NCBI GenBank assembly: GCA_050330995.1
Contig: JBHJHI010000011.1
Span: forward strand, 1-27,689
Length of the DNA stretch: 27,689 nt
Reading direction: 5' to 3'
Origin: Thermohalobaculum sp050330995
GTDB taxonomy: Bacteria; Pseudomonadota; Alphaproteobacteria; Rhodobacterales; Rhodobacteraceae
Shown here: positions 1-7,779 of the stretch, piece after piece
Position numbering within the stretch: position 1 is the stretch's first letter
Layout: every line of letters starts with the position of its first letter
Made by a program: the position numbers and the translations under genes
Notes under the pieces: model-generated
The model's input: the letters and a program-made list of their open reading frames with translations, nothing else
Told to the model about the DNA's origin: nothing
Database searches by the model: none

Positions 1-609
1 GGCCGGGACGTAGCCGCTCGAGTAGGCCCAGGAGACGGGCCGCGACGGAAAGAGCGCCGAGACCACCACCCCGCCCGGCTCGACGGCCCGCGCGTCGTAG
101 GCCGCCCAGCCGCCGGCGATCGTGTCGTCGGCGGCGCTGCCGCCGAGGATCGGCGTCGAGGCGCCGACCACGTCCTCGATCCCGGCGAGCACCGCCTCCT
201 CGGTGCCGGGGGCGGCGGTGAGCCAGACGAGGTCGGGCGCCTCGCCGGGGCGGCCGGCCGCGGCGAGCGCCCCGCGCGCCGCCTCGCGTCCGACCGCGCG
301 TCCGTCCGGCCCGCTGGCGGCGGCCGAGCCGTAGCCGCCCGCCTCGTCCCAGAGCGCGAAGATCCCGAAGCCGGCTTCGGCGAACAGGCGTCCGCCGGCC
401 ATGACCCCGAGGCAGGAGGTGCCGCCGTGCAGCGTCTCGACGCCCGCGGTGCGGGCGGCGCGCTGCACGGCGGCCGGATCGTGGCGGGCGCTCGCGTGCA
501 CGGCGAGAAAGCTCGGCGGGGCCGCGTCGCGCGCCCTGACCCTTTCGAGCAGGGTGGCGAGCGCCGTCTCGGTGTCCGCTTCGGCCAGGGCGTCGACGAG
601 AATGTGCAC
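1..609 (-). CDS. FIST N-domain sensory protein, 3' end beyond window
   Basis: FIST domains are cytoplasmic or periplasmic ligand-sensing modules, thought to bind small molecules such as amino acids, and are often joined to signalling outputs. The window holds the first 203 codons; the stop lies off the left edge, so any C-terminal FIST_C or output domain is not visible. The FIST_N look comes from an early helix and strand (LAVHAS at about 36-41), a GGTSCLGVM turn near 62-70 (family form GxSTxGE), a GFGIFAL strand, and a GGSAADDT / GGVVVSALF pair near 157-190. I chose GTG at 609 because GGGAG lies about nine bases upstream; an in-frame GTG at 645 is possible but has no clear ribosome site. There is no signal peptide from either start. 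It is divergent from the polysaccharide gene. Domain call fairly sure, role unknown. Confidence 0.72.
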   Translation of the reverse strand, partial: MHILVDALAEADTETALATLLERVRARDAAPPSFLAVHASARHDPAAVQRAARTAGVETLHGGTSCLGVMAGGRLFAEAGFGIFALWDEAGGYGSAAASGPDGRAVGREAARGALAAAGRPGEAPDLVWLTAAPGTEEAVLAGIEDVVGASTPILGGSAADDTIAGGWAAYDARAVEPGGVVVSALFPSRPVSWAYSSGYVPA

Positions 610-684
610 GGCGGAGTTCTCCCGGTTTTCGCGAACGCCTAGCACGGTGCGTCGCGGCGAGACGGGCGCGATAGCGTAGACGGG

Positions 685-702
685 CCTATCCGAAAGGATA
701 GG
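685..702. promoter_or_regulatory. Perfect 7-bp inverted repeat with GAAA centre
   Basis: CCTATCC and GGATAGG flank GAAA. As RNA this is a 7-bp stem closed by a GNRA tetraloop; as DNA it is a spaced operator-like palindrome. It sits 76 bases upstream of the FIST start and 187 upstream of the glycosyltransferase start. There is no T-run on either side, so it is not a standard terminator. It is unusually AT-containing for this region. Function is inferred only from position. Confidence 0.4.
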
Positions 703-758
703 GGTCCCGGCGCGTCCGCTCGGCGCCCCGCCGTTCGCGCCGGGCTTCGTATCCGAGG

Positions 759-779
759 CGATGGTCGCCCTACCCATCG
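759..779. promoter_or_regulatory. Second inverted repeat in the divergent intergenic region
   Basis: CGATGG and CCATCG are separated by nine bases (765-773). It lies 110 bases before the glycosyltransferase start and about 57 bases from the first inverted repeat. It could be a regulator site or chance in GC-rich DNA. Confidence 0.2.
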
Positions 780-888
780 GTCGGTGGTCGGGCCGCGAAC
801 GCGCCCGGTGCTTCCCCCTTCGCTCGATGGCGCGCGGCCCCGGCCGGCGGCACCCCTTCCGGCGTGGACCCAGACCGTGGAGAACGCC

Positions 889-2238
889 ATGACCGCCGCC
901 CCGACCCTCGACCTCTTCGGCCTCGATCTCGTCGATGCCGCGATGCCCGACGCCCTCGCCGCGCTCTTCGCCCCGGGCGGGCGGCGCACCGCCGCCTTCG
1001 TCAACGCCCACTGCGTCAACGTCGCCGCGCGCGACGAGGACTACGCCCGGACGCTGCTCGCGGCGGATCTGCTGCTGCCCGACGGCGCGGGCATCGCGCT
1101 CGCGGCGCGCATGACGGGCCGGCGCCTCGCCGCCAACCTCAACGGCACCGATCTGTTCGCGCCGCTCTGCCGCGAAGCCGCGCGGCGGGGCCTGTCGATC
1201 TACTTCCTCGGCGCCGCGCCGGGCGTGGCCGGGGCGGCGGCGCGACGCGCGGCCGAGGAGGCGCCGGGCCTCGTCGTCGCGGGCGCCGAGCACGGCTACT
1301 TCCGCGCCGACGAGGAAGAGGCCGTGCTCGCGAGGATCAACGCTTCCGGCGCGGACATCCTGCTCGTCGCGCTCGGCGTGCCGTTGCAGGAGACCTGGAT
1401 CGCGCGCCATCGCGAACGCCTCTCGGCGCGACTCGCGATCGGCGTGGGCGCGCAGTTCGACTTCTGGTCGGGCCGCGTGGCCCGCGCCCCCGCGCGACTG
1501 CGCCGCTCCGGGTTCGAATGGGCCTACCGGCTCGCGCTCGAGCCGCGCCGGCTGTTCGCGCGCTACGTCCTCGGTAACCCCCTGTTCGTGGCGCGCGCGC
1601 TCAAGCACGCCGTCCTGTGGCGACTGGCGAGGCTCGACCCGGCCGAGACGGGCAAGCGCGCGCTCGACCTCGCCGTCGCCGGAGCGGCGCTCGCCGCGCT
1701 CTCGCCGCTGTTCCTGCTCGCCGCCCTGGCGATCCGGACGGAGAGCCCGGGGCCGGTGTTCTTCCGCCAGACCCGCGTCGGGCGCGACGGCAGGCACTTT
1801 CGCATCTTCAAGTTCCGCTCGATGCACGCCGACGCGGAGACGCGGCGCGCGGCGCTCCTGGCCGAGAGCGACCGCGCGGGCGTGTGCTTCAAGGCGCGGC
1901 GCGATCCGCGCGTCACGCGGGTCGGACGCTGGCTGCGCCGCTTCTCGCTCGACGAGCTGCCCCAGCTCCTCAACGTCGTGATCGGCGACATGTCCGTCGT
2001 CGGCCCGCGTCCGGCCCTGCCCGAGGAGGTGGCCGCCTACCCCGTCCACGCCCTCGGACGGCTCGTGGTGCGCCCCGGCCTGACCGGTCTTTGGCAGGTC
2101 TCGGGCCGGGCCGACGTCGACTTCGATCGCATGGTCGCGATGGACGTCGCCTACGCCCGGAGCCGATCGATCCTGCTCGACCTCTCCCTGATGGCGCTGA
2201 CCTTTCGCGCCGTCCTCGGCGGACGCGGCGCATACTGA
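889..2238 (+). CDS. WecG/TagA (GT26) glycosyltransferase fused to a bacterial sugar (phosphoglycosyl) transferase
   Basis: The 449-residue protein joins two enzymes of polysaccharide assembly. Residues about 35-205 are a WecG/TagA/CpsF glycosyltransferase, with LPDGAG (63-68), the GVPLQE loop (163-168) and FWSGRVARAP (192-201). Residues about 255-449 are a small monotopic phosphoglycosyl transferase of the WcaJ/ExoY type: one membrane hairpin at about 258-282, FKFRSM (308-312), the catalytic Asp-Glu pair in LDELPQL (D355, E356), GDMSVVGPRP (366-375) and RPGLTGLWQVSGR (395-407). By family, the C-terminal half moves a sugar phosphate onto undecaprenyl phosphate and the N-terminal half adds the next sugar, at the inner face of the membrane. 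ATG 889 has GGAGA five bases before it; the reading frame is open further upstream to 784, but that stretch lacks a ribosome site. No other polysaccharide genes are next to it. The sugars are unknown. Confidence 0.9.
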   Translation: MTAAPTLDLFGLDLVDAAMPDALAALFAPGGRRTAAFVNAHCVNVAARDEDYARTLLAADLLLPDGAGIALAARMTGRRLAANLNGTDLFAPLCREAARRGLSIYFLGAAPGVAGAAARRAAEEAPGLVVAGAEHGYFRADEEEAVLARINASGADILLVALGVPLQETWIARHRERLSARLAIGVGAQFDFWSGRVARAPARLRRSGFEWAYRLALEPRRLFARYVLGNPLFVARALKHAVLWRLARLDPAETGKRALDLAVAGAALAALSPLFLLAALAIRTESPGPVFFRQTRVGRDGRHFRIFKFRSMHADAETRRAALLAESDRAGVCFKARRDPRVTRVGRWLRRFSLDELPQLLNVVIGDMSVVGPRPALPEEVAAYPVHALGRLVVRPGLTGLWQVSGRADVDFDRMVAMDVAYARSRSILLDLSLMALTFRAVLGGRGAY

Positions 2239-2260
2239 CGGCCGGAGGAACGCCGCCGTC

Positions 2261-2305
2261 CCCGCATCTCGCGGGCAGCCGCGACGGGCGGGGCGGGCGC
2301 GCCCC
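2261..2305 (+). terminator. Candidate hairpin terminator after the glycosyltransferase fusion
   Basis: Two hairpins follow the stop at 2238: CCCGC/GCGGG (2261-2265 with 2271-2275), then a stronger CGGGGCG/CGCCCCG (2288-2294 with 2299-2305) with a GGCG loop. There is no U tract, so intrinsic termination is uncertain. Confidence 0.25.
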
Positions 2306-2760
2306 GGCCGGCGGTCTCGACCGGGCACGCGGGCCCTCGCCGGGGGCGTTCGCGCAGGTCCCGCCCTCGGCGGGAGGGGAGCCCGACGTCGACGACGGTG
2401 CGCGATCCGCGCGGACGATGCGCCGCCGTCTTAACCGCTCCGCCCGCGATGCGCTCGGCCTACCGCCGCCGGGCAGGCGCGCCGCCAGCGGCCATCCCTC
2501 GTGCGCCGGGGTCGCGGGGTCCGGCTGACTGCTGCCGCCCGAACTCGACGACGCGCTCTAACCGCCGCTCTTCGCCGACCCGGCCGCGCGCCTTCGGGCT
2601 CGGCGCCTCGACCCTGACCGAAGCCATGACGTTCGTCAGCGAGCGGCTCCGACCCGAGGCGGCCTGCCCGAGCCGGTCGGCCGGCGCCCCCCTGCCCGTC
2701 CGCGTCAGCGGTTCGCGACGGCGCCGTCGCGCGCCGATCCGCCTCCGGCGCTTCCGTCTC

Positions 2761-2795
2761 CCCCGGGATCGCGCCTTCGCCCGGGGCGCGACCCC
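2761..2795 (-). terminator. Candidate terminator after the DhaKL gene, two competing stems
   Basis: TCGCGCC (2769-2775) can pair with GGCGCGA (2785-2791), extended by GGG/CCC outside. Alternatively CCCCGGG (2761-2767) can pair with CCCGGGG (2780-2786). The pairings share bases and cannot both form. The hairpin begins about 30 bases past the stop of the kinase gene. There is no U tract. Confidence 0.28.
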
Positions 2796-2823
2796 GCGCC
2801 GCCAGACCTCGGGACCGGGCGAT

Positions 2824-4443
2824 CTAGCCGGCGAGGTTCTCGAACAGGAGGGCGACCGCCTCCGCGCCGGGATCGTTGTGGCCCGAGAGGCTCGCTTCGG
2901 CGAGGTAGGCGGCGCGGCCCGCCCTGGCCCGGGTGATGCTCGCGGTCCGGTCGGCGCCCTCGCGCGCCGCTCTCGCCGCGGCGTCGAGCCCGTCGGGGAA
3001 CGCGTCGAGCGCCGGCGCCAGCGCGTCGATCATCGTGCGGTCGCCGGGCCGGGCGCCGCCGACCTCCCGGACCCGCTCGAGCCCCGCGCGGAGCGCGCCG
3101 TGCGTGTCCTGCCCGCTCGCCGAGGCGTCGCCCGCGGCGGCGAAGAAGATCGCGAGCAGCACCCCCGACGAGCCGCCCATGGTCTGGCTGAGTTCGAGGC
3201 CGATCGCTCGGTAGAGCTGGGTCGCGTCGGCGAGCGGCAGCCGGTCGAGCGCGTCGACCAGCGCGCGCGCCGCGGTGGCGAGCGTCGAGCCGGTGTCGCC
3301 GTCGCCCGACTTCTGGTCGAGCGCGTTCAGACGGTCCTCGGCCTCGATCAGGACGGTGCAGCAGCGCTCGACGAAGCGGCGCATCCGCGGGTTCTCCGAC
3401 GGGATCGGCTGGATCGGCGCGAGCCCGTCGGGCAGCGGCATCACCTCGATCTCGCCGAGCCGCCGCAGCCCCGGCCAGGCGGTCGGCTCGACCGCGGCGG
3501 CGAGCGCCGCCAGATCGGCGTCGGTCGCCGGCAGCAGCGAGACCGAGAAGCCCTGCATGTCGAGCGAGGTCATCAGCGCGGCGGGGCCGACCAGCCGCTC
3601 GATCCGCCCGCCGAGGCGCGAGCGGACCAGCTCCTCGGCCAGCACCGCCATCTCCAGCGGCGTCGTGCTGCCGAGGTTGTTGAGGAGCGCGACGTGCGGC
3701 CCGTCGCCGAGATGGGGCTCCAGGCGATCGACGACCATCGCCATCGACGAGCGCGCGCCGGCGAAGTCGACCTGCTCGATGCCGGGCTCGCCGTGGATGC
3801 CGAGGCCGAGCTCCGCCTTGTGCGCCTCGATGCGGTCCTCCTTGGGCGAGCCGGGCACGGTGCAGGTGTCGAGCGACATGCCGATCGAGGCGACGTTCGC
3901 GACGACGCGCTCGGCCGCCTGCGCGACCGCCTCCAGATCGGCGCCCTCCTCGGCGAGCGCGCCCGCGATCTTGTGCACGAAGAGCGTGCCCGCGACGCCG
4001 CGCGCCTGCGGCAGATCGGGTAGCGCCACGTCGTCGTCGACGATCACCATCGCGACCTTGAGCCCCTGGGCGCGTGCGCGCTCGGCGGCGAGGCCGAAGT
4101 TGAGCCGGTCGCCCGTGTAGTTCTTGACGATCAGGAGGCAGCCCGCCTTGCCGGTCACCGCGAGGATGCCCGCGAGCACCGCGTCGACCGAGGGCGAGGC
4201 GAAGACCTCGCCGCAGACGGCCGCCGTCAGCATGCCGCGCCCGACGAAGCCCGCGTGGCTCGGCTCGTGGCCCGAGCCCCCGCCCGAGACCAGCGCGACC
4301 TTCGAGCGGTCCCAGTCGGCGCGCACGACCACCTTGATGTGGGGATAGCCGTCGAGCCGCGCGAGCCGGCCGGAGGCGGTGCGCAGCGTGCCGTCGATGG
4401 CCTCCGTGACCAGGCTCTCGCGGCTGTTGATGAACTGCTTCAT
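2824..4443 (-). CDS. Dihydroxyacetone kinase family protein, DhaK-DhaL in one chain (ATP-dependent type)
   Basis: The 539-residue protein carries both kinase domains, as in the ATP-dependent Citrobacter/eukaryote enzyme. DhaK (about 1-330): GGGSGHEPSH (54-63) binds the substrate phosphate side, and His217 in GIHGEP is the residue that in this family forms the covalent hemiaminal with the substrate carbonyl. DhaL (about 345-539): DQKSGDGDTGS (376-386) with Asp376, Asp381 and Asp383 for Mg-ATP, and GGSSG (423-427). All key residues are present. ATG 4443 follows AGGAGG at five bases; the ribosome site overlaps the stop region of the ATPase gene ten bases upstream, which suggests translational coupling. 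An upstream ATG at 4497 lies inside that ATPase gene. The substrate could be dihydroxyacetone or another small ketose such as erythrulose, since tetrulose kinases belong to this family. No dehydrogenase is in the operon. Confidence 0.92.
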   Translation of the reverse strand: MKQFINSRESLVTEAIDGTLRTASGRLARLDGYPHIKVVVRADWDRSKVALVSGGGSGHEPSHAGFVGRGMLTAAVCGEVFASPSVDAVLAGILAVTGKAGCLLIVKNYTGDRLNFGLAAERARAQGLKVAMVIVDDDVALPDLPQARGVAGTLFVHKIAGALAEEGADLEAVAQAAERVVANVASIGMSLDTCTVPGSPKEDRIEAHKAELGLGIHGEPGIEQVDFAGARSSMAMVVDRLEPHLGDGPHVALLNNLGSTTPLEMAVLAEELVRSRLGGRIERLVGPAALMTSLDMQGFSVSLLPATDADLAALAAAVEPTAWPGLRRLGEIEVMPLPDGLAPIQPIPSENPRMRRFVERCCTVLIEAEDRLNALDQKSGDGDTGSTLATAARALVDALDRLPLADATQLYRAIGLELSQTMGGSSGVLLAIFFAAAGDASASGQDTHGALRAGLERVREVGGARPGDRTMIDALAPALDAFPDGLDAAARAAREGADRTASITRARAGRAAYLAEASLSGHNDPGAEAVALLFENLAG

Positions 4444-4453
4444 CCTGTCCTCC

Positions 4454-5449
4454 TCAGGCGACGCGGGCGCCGCTGGCGTCGAAGTAGAGCGCGCCACGCG
4501 GCCGGACGGGGAGCCGGTCGCCGGGCGCGAGCGCGGTGTGGGGGTCGGCCAGCGTGACGATGTCGTGGCCGTCGAGGGCGAGATGCAGCCGCGTCTGGTC
4601 GCCGAGGCGCTCGACGCGCACGACCTCCGAGGCGCGGCCCTCGTCGTGGGCGATGTGCTCGGGCCTGAGCCCGATGGTCGCCGCGCCGGCGGGCGCGCCC
4701 GCGAAGAGATCCGCCGGCAGCGCGTTGATCCGCGGCAGGCCGAGGCGGCCCGCGACGTAGAGGCTGACCGGGTCCTCGTAGATCTCGCGCGGCGAGCCGA
4801 ACTGCACGAGGCGGCCCTCGTCGAGCACGCCGATCTCGCTCGCCATGGTCATCGCCTCGATCTGGTCGTGGGTGACGTAGAGGAGCGTCGCGCCGAGGCT
4901 CGCGTGGATGCGCTTGAGCTCGACCCTGAGTTCGGCGCGCAGCTTCGCGTCGAGCGAGCTCAGCGGCTCGTCCATGAGGTAGATCGCGGGGCGGCGGACC
5001 AGCGCGCGCCCGATCGAGACGCGCTGCATCTCGCCGCCCGAGAGCGCGGTCGCGCGGTTGTCGAGCTTGTGGGCGATGCGCAGCACCTCGGCGACCTCGG
5101 CCACCTTGCGCGCGATCTCGGGCTTGGGCGTGCGCAGCATCGGCGAACGCAGCGGGAAGGCGAGGTTCTCGCGCACCGTCATGTGCGGGTAGAGCGAGTA
5201 CTGCTGGAACACCATCGCGACGTCGCGCTCGGCCGGCGTCTCGCCGACGACCGAGCGCCCGCCGATCAGGACGTCGCCCGCGTCCGGCGCCTCGAGCCCG
5301 GCGACGAGCCGCAGCGTCGTGGGCTTGCCCGCCCCCGTGGGCCCGAGCAGGACGACGAAGGCGCCGTCGGCGACGGTCAGGCCGACGTCGTCGACCGCCG
5401 TGGTCCGGCCGAAGCGCCTGGTGACGCCGCGCAGGATGACCTCAGCCAT
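4454..5449 (-). CDS. MalK/UgpC-type ABC ATPase with altered Walker A
   Basis: This is a 331-residue CUT1 sugar-importer ATPase, second of a pair, expected to sit on the cytoplasmic face of the permeases. The nucleotide-binding domain spans about 1-235: Q-loop at 82-83, signature LSGGE (136-140), Walker B LMDE with Asp160 and Glu161, and H-loop His194. A TOBE/regulatory tail follows (GLRPEH near 257-262). The Walker A motif reads GPTGAGKP: Pro43 replaces the Ser/Thr after Lys42 that normally coordinates Mg. This is codon CCC (plus-strand 5321-5323); one base change from ACC would give threonine. The start overlaps the end of the partner ATPase gene by eight bases. The site may be a degenerate half of a heterodimer, a real loss of function, or a base error. 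Confidence 0.9.
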   Translation of the reverse strand: MAEVILRGVTRRFGRTTAVDDVGLTVADGAFVVLLGPTGAGKPTTLRLVAGLEAPDAGDVLIGGRSVVGETPAERDVAMVFQQYSLYPHMTVRENLAFPLRSPMLRTPKPEIARKVAEVAEVLRIAHKLDNRATALSGGEMQRVSIGRALVRRPAIYLMDEPLSSLDAKLRAELRVELKRIHASLGATLLYVTHDQIEAMTMASEIGVLDEGRLVQFGSPREIYEDPVSLYVAGRLGLPRINALPADLFAGAPAGAATIGLRPEHIAHDEGRASEVVRVERLGDQTRLHLALDGHDIVTLADPHTALAPGDRLPVRPRGALYFDASGARVA

Positions 5450-6536
5450 GCGCGGCGACCGTCTCGGGCGCCGAGCGCAGCGCCCGGCCCGTGTCCGCGT
5501 CGAACAGCGTCACGCCGCGCGCGTCGAAGGCGAGGCCGACGCTCTCGCCGGGCCGGGCCGGGCGGTCGGCGGGCACGCGCGCCTTGACCTCGCCGTGCGC
5601 GGTCGCGAGCGTCACGATCTGCGTGGTGCCGAGGTACTCGGCCGCGACCACCTCGCCGCGGTACGGCGCGTCGTCGGCGAGGCGGACGTGCTCGGGGCGC
5701 ACGCCGTAGGCCATCGCGCCCTCGAAGCCCTCGTCGAGACGCATCAGCGGCTGCTCGCGGCCGTCGAGCGCGACCGCGCTCGCCCCCGGCGCGACCCGGC
5801 CGCGAAAGCGCAGGAAGTTCATCGGCGGCGAGCCGATGAACTCGGCCACGAACATCGAGGCGGGCCGGTCGTAGATGTCCTGGGGCGTGCCGAACTGCTC
5901 GACGACGCCGTGGTTCATCACCACGATCTTGTCGCCCATCTGCATCGCCTCCAGCTGGTCGTGGGTGACGTAGACGGTGGTGGCGCCCATGCGGTCGTGG
6001 AGCGCGCGCAGCTCCTCGGCCATGCGCTCGCGGAACTCGGCGTCGAGCGCGCCGAGCGGCTCGTCCATCAGGAAGCACTTCGGCTCGCGCACGATCGCGC
6101 GCCCGAGGGCGACGCGCTGGCGATCGCCGCCCGAGAGGCCGCCGACGGGGCGGTCCAGGAGCGCCTCGATGCCGAGGATGCGCGCGACCTCGGCGACCTT
6201 CTCGCACACCTCGGCGCGGCCCATGCCCTGGCTGACGAGCGGATAGGCGATGTTGCGGCGCACGTTCATGTGCGGGTAGAGCGCGAACATCTGGAAGACG
6301 AAGGCGATGTCGCGCTGGCTCGCGGGCTTCTGGCCGACCGCCTCGCCGTCGATCAGCACCTCGCCCGAGGTCGGCAGCTCCAGACCCGCGATCATCCTGA
6401 GCGTCGTCGTCTTGCCGCAGCCCGAGGGGCCGAGCAGCATGAAGAACTCGCCGTCGCGAATGGTGAACGACGAGCCCTCGACGGCGGTGAAGTCGCCGAA
6501 CTCCTTGCGCAGGTCGCGGATCTCGATCTCGGCCAC
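5442..6536 (-). CDS. MalK/UgpC-type ABC ATPase, canonical motifs
   Basis: This 364-residue ATPase is the first of the pair and probably forms a heterodimer with the next one. Motifs: Walker A GPSGCGKT (36-43), Q-loop Gln82, signature LSGGD (134-138), Walker B LMDE (Asp158, Glu159), H-loop His192, and a C-terminal TOBE region with GVRPEH. I chose the GTG at 6536: GAGG lies about six bases upstream, and the protein then begins MAEIEIRDL, matching the family's usual start just before the first strand. The frame stays open to an ATG at 6611, but that would add 25 poor residues inside the preceding gene. It begins eight bases after the small membrane protein gene. Two different ATPases per importer is typical of GlpST-like polyol systems, unlike a MalK homodimer. 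Confidence 0.92.
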   Translation of the reverse strand: MAEIEIRDLRKEFGDFTAVEGSSFTIRDGEFFMLLGPSGCGKTTTLRMIAGLELPTSGEVLIDGEAVGQKPASQRDIAFVFQMFALYPHMNVRRNIAYPLVSQGMGRAEVCEKVAEVARILGIEALLDRPVGGLSGGDRQRVALGRAIVREPKCFLMDEPLGALDAEFRERMAEELRALHDRMGATTVYVTHDQLEAMQMGDKIVVMNHGVVEQFGTPQDIYDRPASMFVAEFIGSPPMNFLRFRGRVAPGASAVALDGREQPLMRLDEGFEGAMAYGVRPEHVRLADDAPYRGEVVAAEYLGTTQIVTLATAHGEVKARVPADRPARPGESVGLAFDARGVTLFDADTGRALRSAPETVAAHG

Positions 6537-6544
6537 GGCGCGCC

Positions 6545-6844
6545 TCAGTCCGGGAAGTGGCTGACGACGATGAACGTCACCGTGCCGGTCAGGATGACGG
6601 CGAACGACCACGTGTAGAGCACCATGAAGAACGGCTGCATCAGCATCGCCACGCCGAGGCCGATCAGGATCGAGGCCGCCGTCTCCCAGGGACCGCGCAC
6701 GAACAGCCGGGCGGCGGGCTGGATGCGGTAGCCCTTCGCCGGCCGGCCGCGGGTGTCCTCGACCGCGCGCTTCGGCAGCGTCGGCTCGGCCGCGCGCTGC
6801 TCCGGGGTCAGGCTGCGGTCGGGATCGAACGGGGAACTCGTCAT
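6545..6844 (-). CDS. Small two-helix membrane protein of the sugar ABC operon
   Basis: This 99-residue protein has a charged, proline-containing cytoplasmic-type head (1-50) and two predicted membrane helices at about 55-72 and 74-94, ending in SHFPD. Its start overlaps the stop of the second permease by four bases (ATGA), and the ATPase gene follows eight bases later, so it is clearly part of the operon. It resembles no enzyme. The Rhizobium leguminosarum glycerol importer operon (glpSTPQUV) also carries a small membrane protein, GlpU, with two ATPases, but this sequence does not look like the DUF2160 type I associate with GlpU. A plausible role is an accessory subunit in the importer, which is inference. 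Confidence 0.8.
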   Translation of the reverse strand: MTSSPFDPDRSLTPEQRAAEPTLPKRAVEDTRGRPAKGYRIQPAARLFVRGPWETAASILIGLGVAMLMQPFFMVLYTWSFAVILTGTVTFIVVSHFPD

Positions 6845-7779
6845 TTGCGTACCGCGCCGAAGGTGATGCCGCGCAGCAGGTGCTTTCTAAGCAGGATGGT
6901 GAACACCATCACCGGCAGCAGGAACAGCGTCGCGCCCGCCGCCACCGCCGGCCAGTCCTGCCCGCCGACGCCGATGATGGTGGGGATGAAGGGCGGCGCC
7001 GTCTGCGCCGTGCCGGAGGTGAGCAGCACCGCGAAGGCGTACTCGTTCCAGGCGAAGATCAGGCAGAAGATCGCGGTCGCCGCAATCCCGGTCGCAGCCT
7101 GGGGCAGCACCACCTTCACGAAGGCCTGGAGGCGCGTGTAGCCGTCGATGAGCGCCGCCTCCTCGTACTCGCGCGGGATCTCGTCCATGAAGCCCTTCAG
7201 GAGCCAGACCGAGAGCGAGAGGTTCACCGCCGTGTAGAGCAGGATCATGCCCGCATGGGTGTCCGAGAGCCCGAGCGAGCGGAACATCAGGAAGATCGGG
7301 ATCGAGACCGCGATCGGGGGCATCATCCGCGTCGAGAGGATGAAGAACAGGAGATCGTCCTTCAGCGGCACCCGGTAGCGCGAGAAGGCGTAGGCCGCGA
7401 GCGTGCCGAGGAACACCGAGAGGAACGTCGAGCCGAAGCCGATGATCACCGAGTTCAGGAACCGCTCGCCGAAGCGCGACGGGCCGGCGATCACCATGCC
7501 CTTGTCGTGCACGATCTCCTCGTACCAGCTCTCGGGCGGGTTCTCGGCGAGGTAGGCCTCGCTCTGGCGCGTCTGCGTGGTGAAGAGGTTCACGTAGCCC
7601 TCGAGCGTCGGCTCGAAGGCGATCTTCGGCGGGTAGGCGATGGCGTCGGAGGACGACTTGAAGCCGGTCGCGACGATCCAGAGGAGCGGCAGGATGGTGA
7701 CGAGCGCGTAGGCGGTGACCAGCACCGCGGCGACGGTCTTCTGGCGCCGGCTCGGCTCGGCGACGGAATGGGCGCTCAT
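6841..7779 (-). CDS. Sugar ABC transporter permease (MalG/UgpE type)
   Basis: This is a 312-residue inner-membrane permease of the CUT1 class. It has about six membrane helices, the first at about 18-36 (VLVTAYALVTILPLLWIV), and an EAA loop in the last third (EEAALIDGYTRLQAFVKVVLP) that docks on the ATPase. The periplasmic loop after helix 1 is long and carries Trp/Glu-rich sequence (PPESWYEEIVHDKG). ATG 7779 overlaps the stop of the first permease gene by four bases. A much longer open frame continues upstream to 8514, but there it is only the shadow of the other permease gene. The substrate is that of the operon and is unknown. Confidence 0.93.
   Translation of the reverse strand: MSAHSVAEPSRRQKTVAAVLVTAYALVTILPLLWIVATGFKSSSDAIAYPPKIAFEPTLEGYVNLFTTQTRQSEAYLAENPPESWYEEIVHDKGMVIAGPSRFGERFLNSVIIGFGSTFLSVFLGTLAAYAFSRYRVPLKDDLLFFILSTRMMPPIAVSIPIFLMFRSLGLSDTHAGMILLYTAVNLSLSVWLLKGFMDEIPREYEEAALIDGYTRLQAFVKVVLPQAATGIAATAIFCLIFAWNEYAFAVLLTSGTAQTAPPFIPTIIGVGGQDWPAVAAGATLFLLPVMVFTILLRKHLLRGITFGAVRK

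Larger units (their letters stand above)
2239..2823. other. 585-base stretch with no supported gene
   Basis: It lies between the ends of two convergent genes. Open frames exist on both strands but are arginine/proline/alanine-rich, lack ribosome sites and resemble no family I know. It contains hairpin candidates near both gene ends, listed separately. A degraded gene or a small RNA cannot be excluded. Confidence 0.5.

Noticed and set aside
842..866. Sigma-54-like GGCAC element upstream of the glycosyltransferase
   Set aside because: The GG and GC pairs are not at the required 10-base spacing.
784..888. Upstream extension of the glycosyltransferase fusion to an ATG at 784
   Set aside because: The 35 extra residues are proline/arginine-rich, and the ATG at 889 has a good ribosome site and family-like N-terminus.
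2398..4023. A 541-codon plus-strand frame starting in the non-coding gap
   Set aside because: Most of it is antisense to the DhaKL gene. The first part is low-complexity and lacks a ribosome site.
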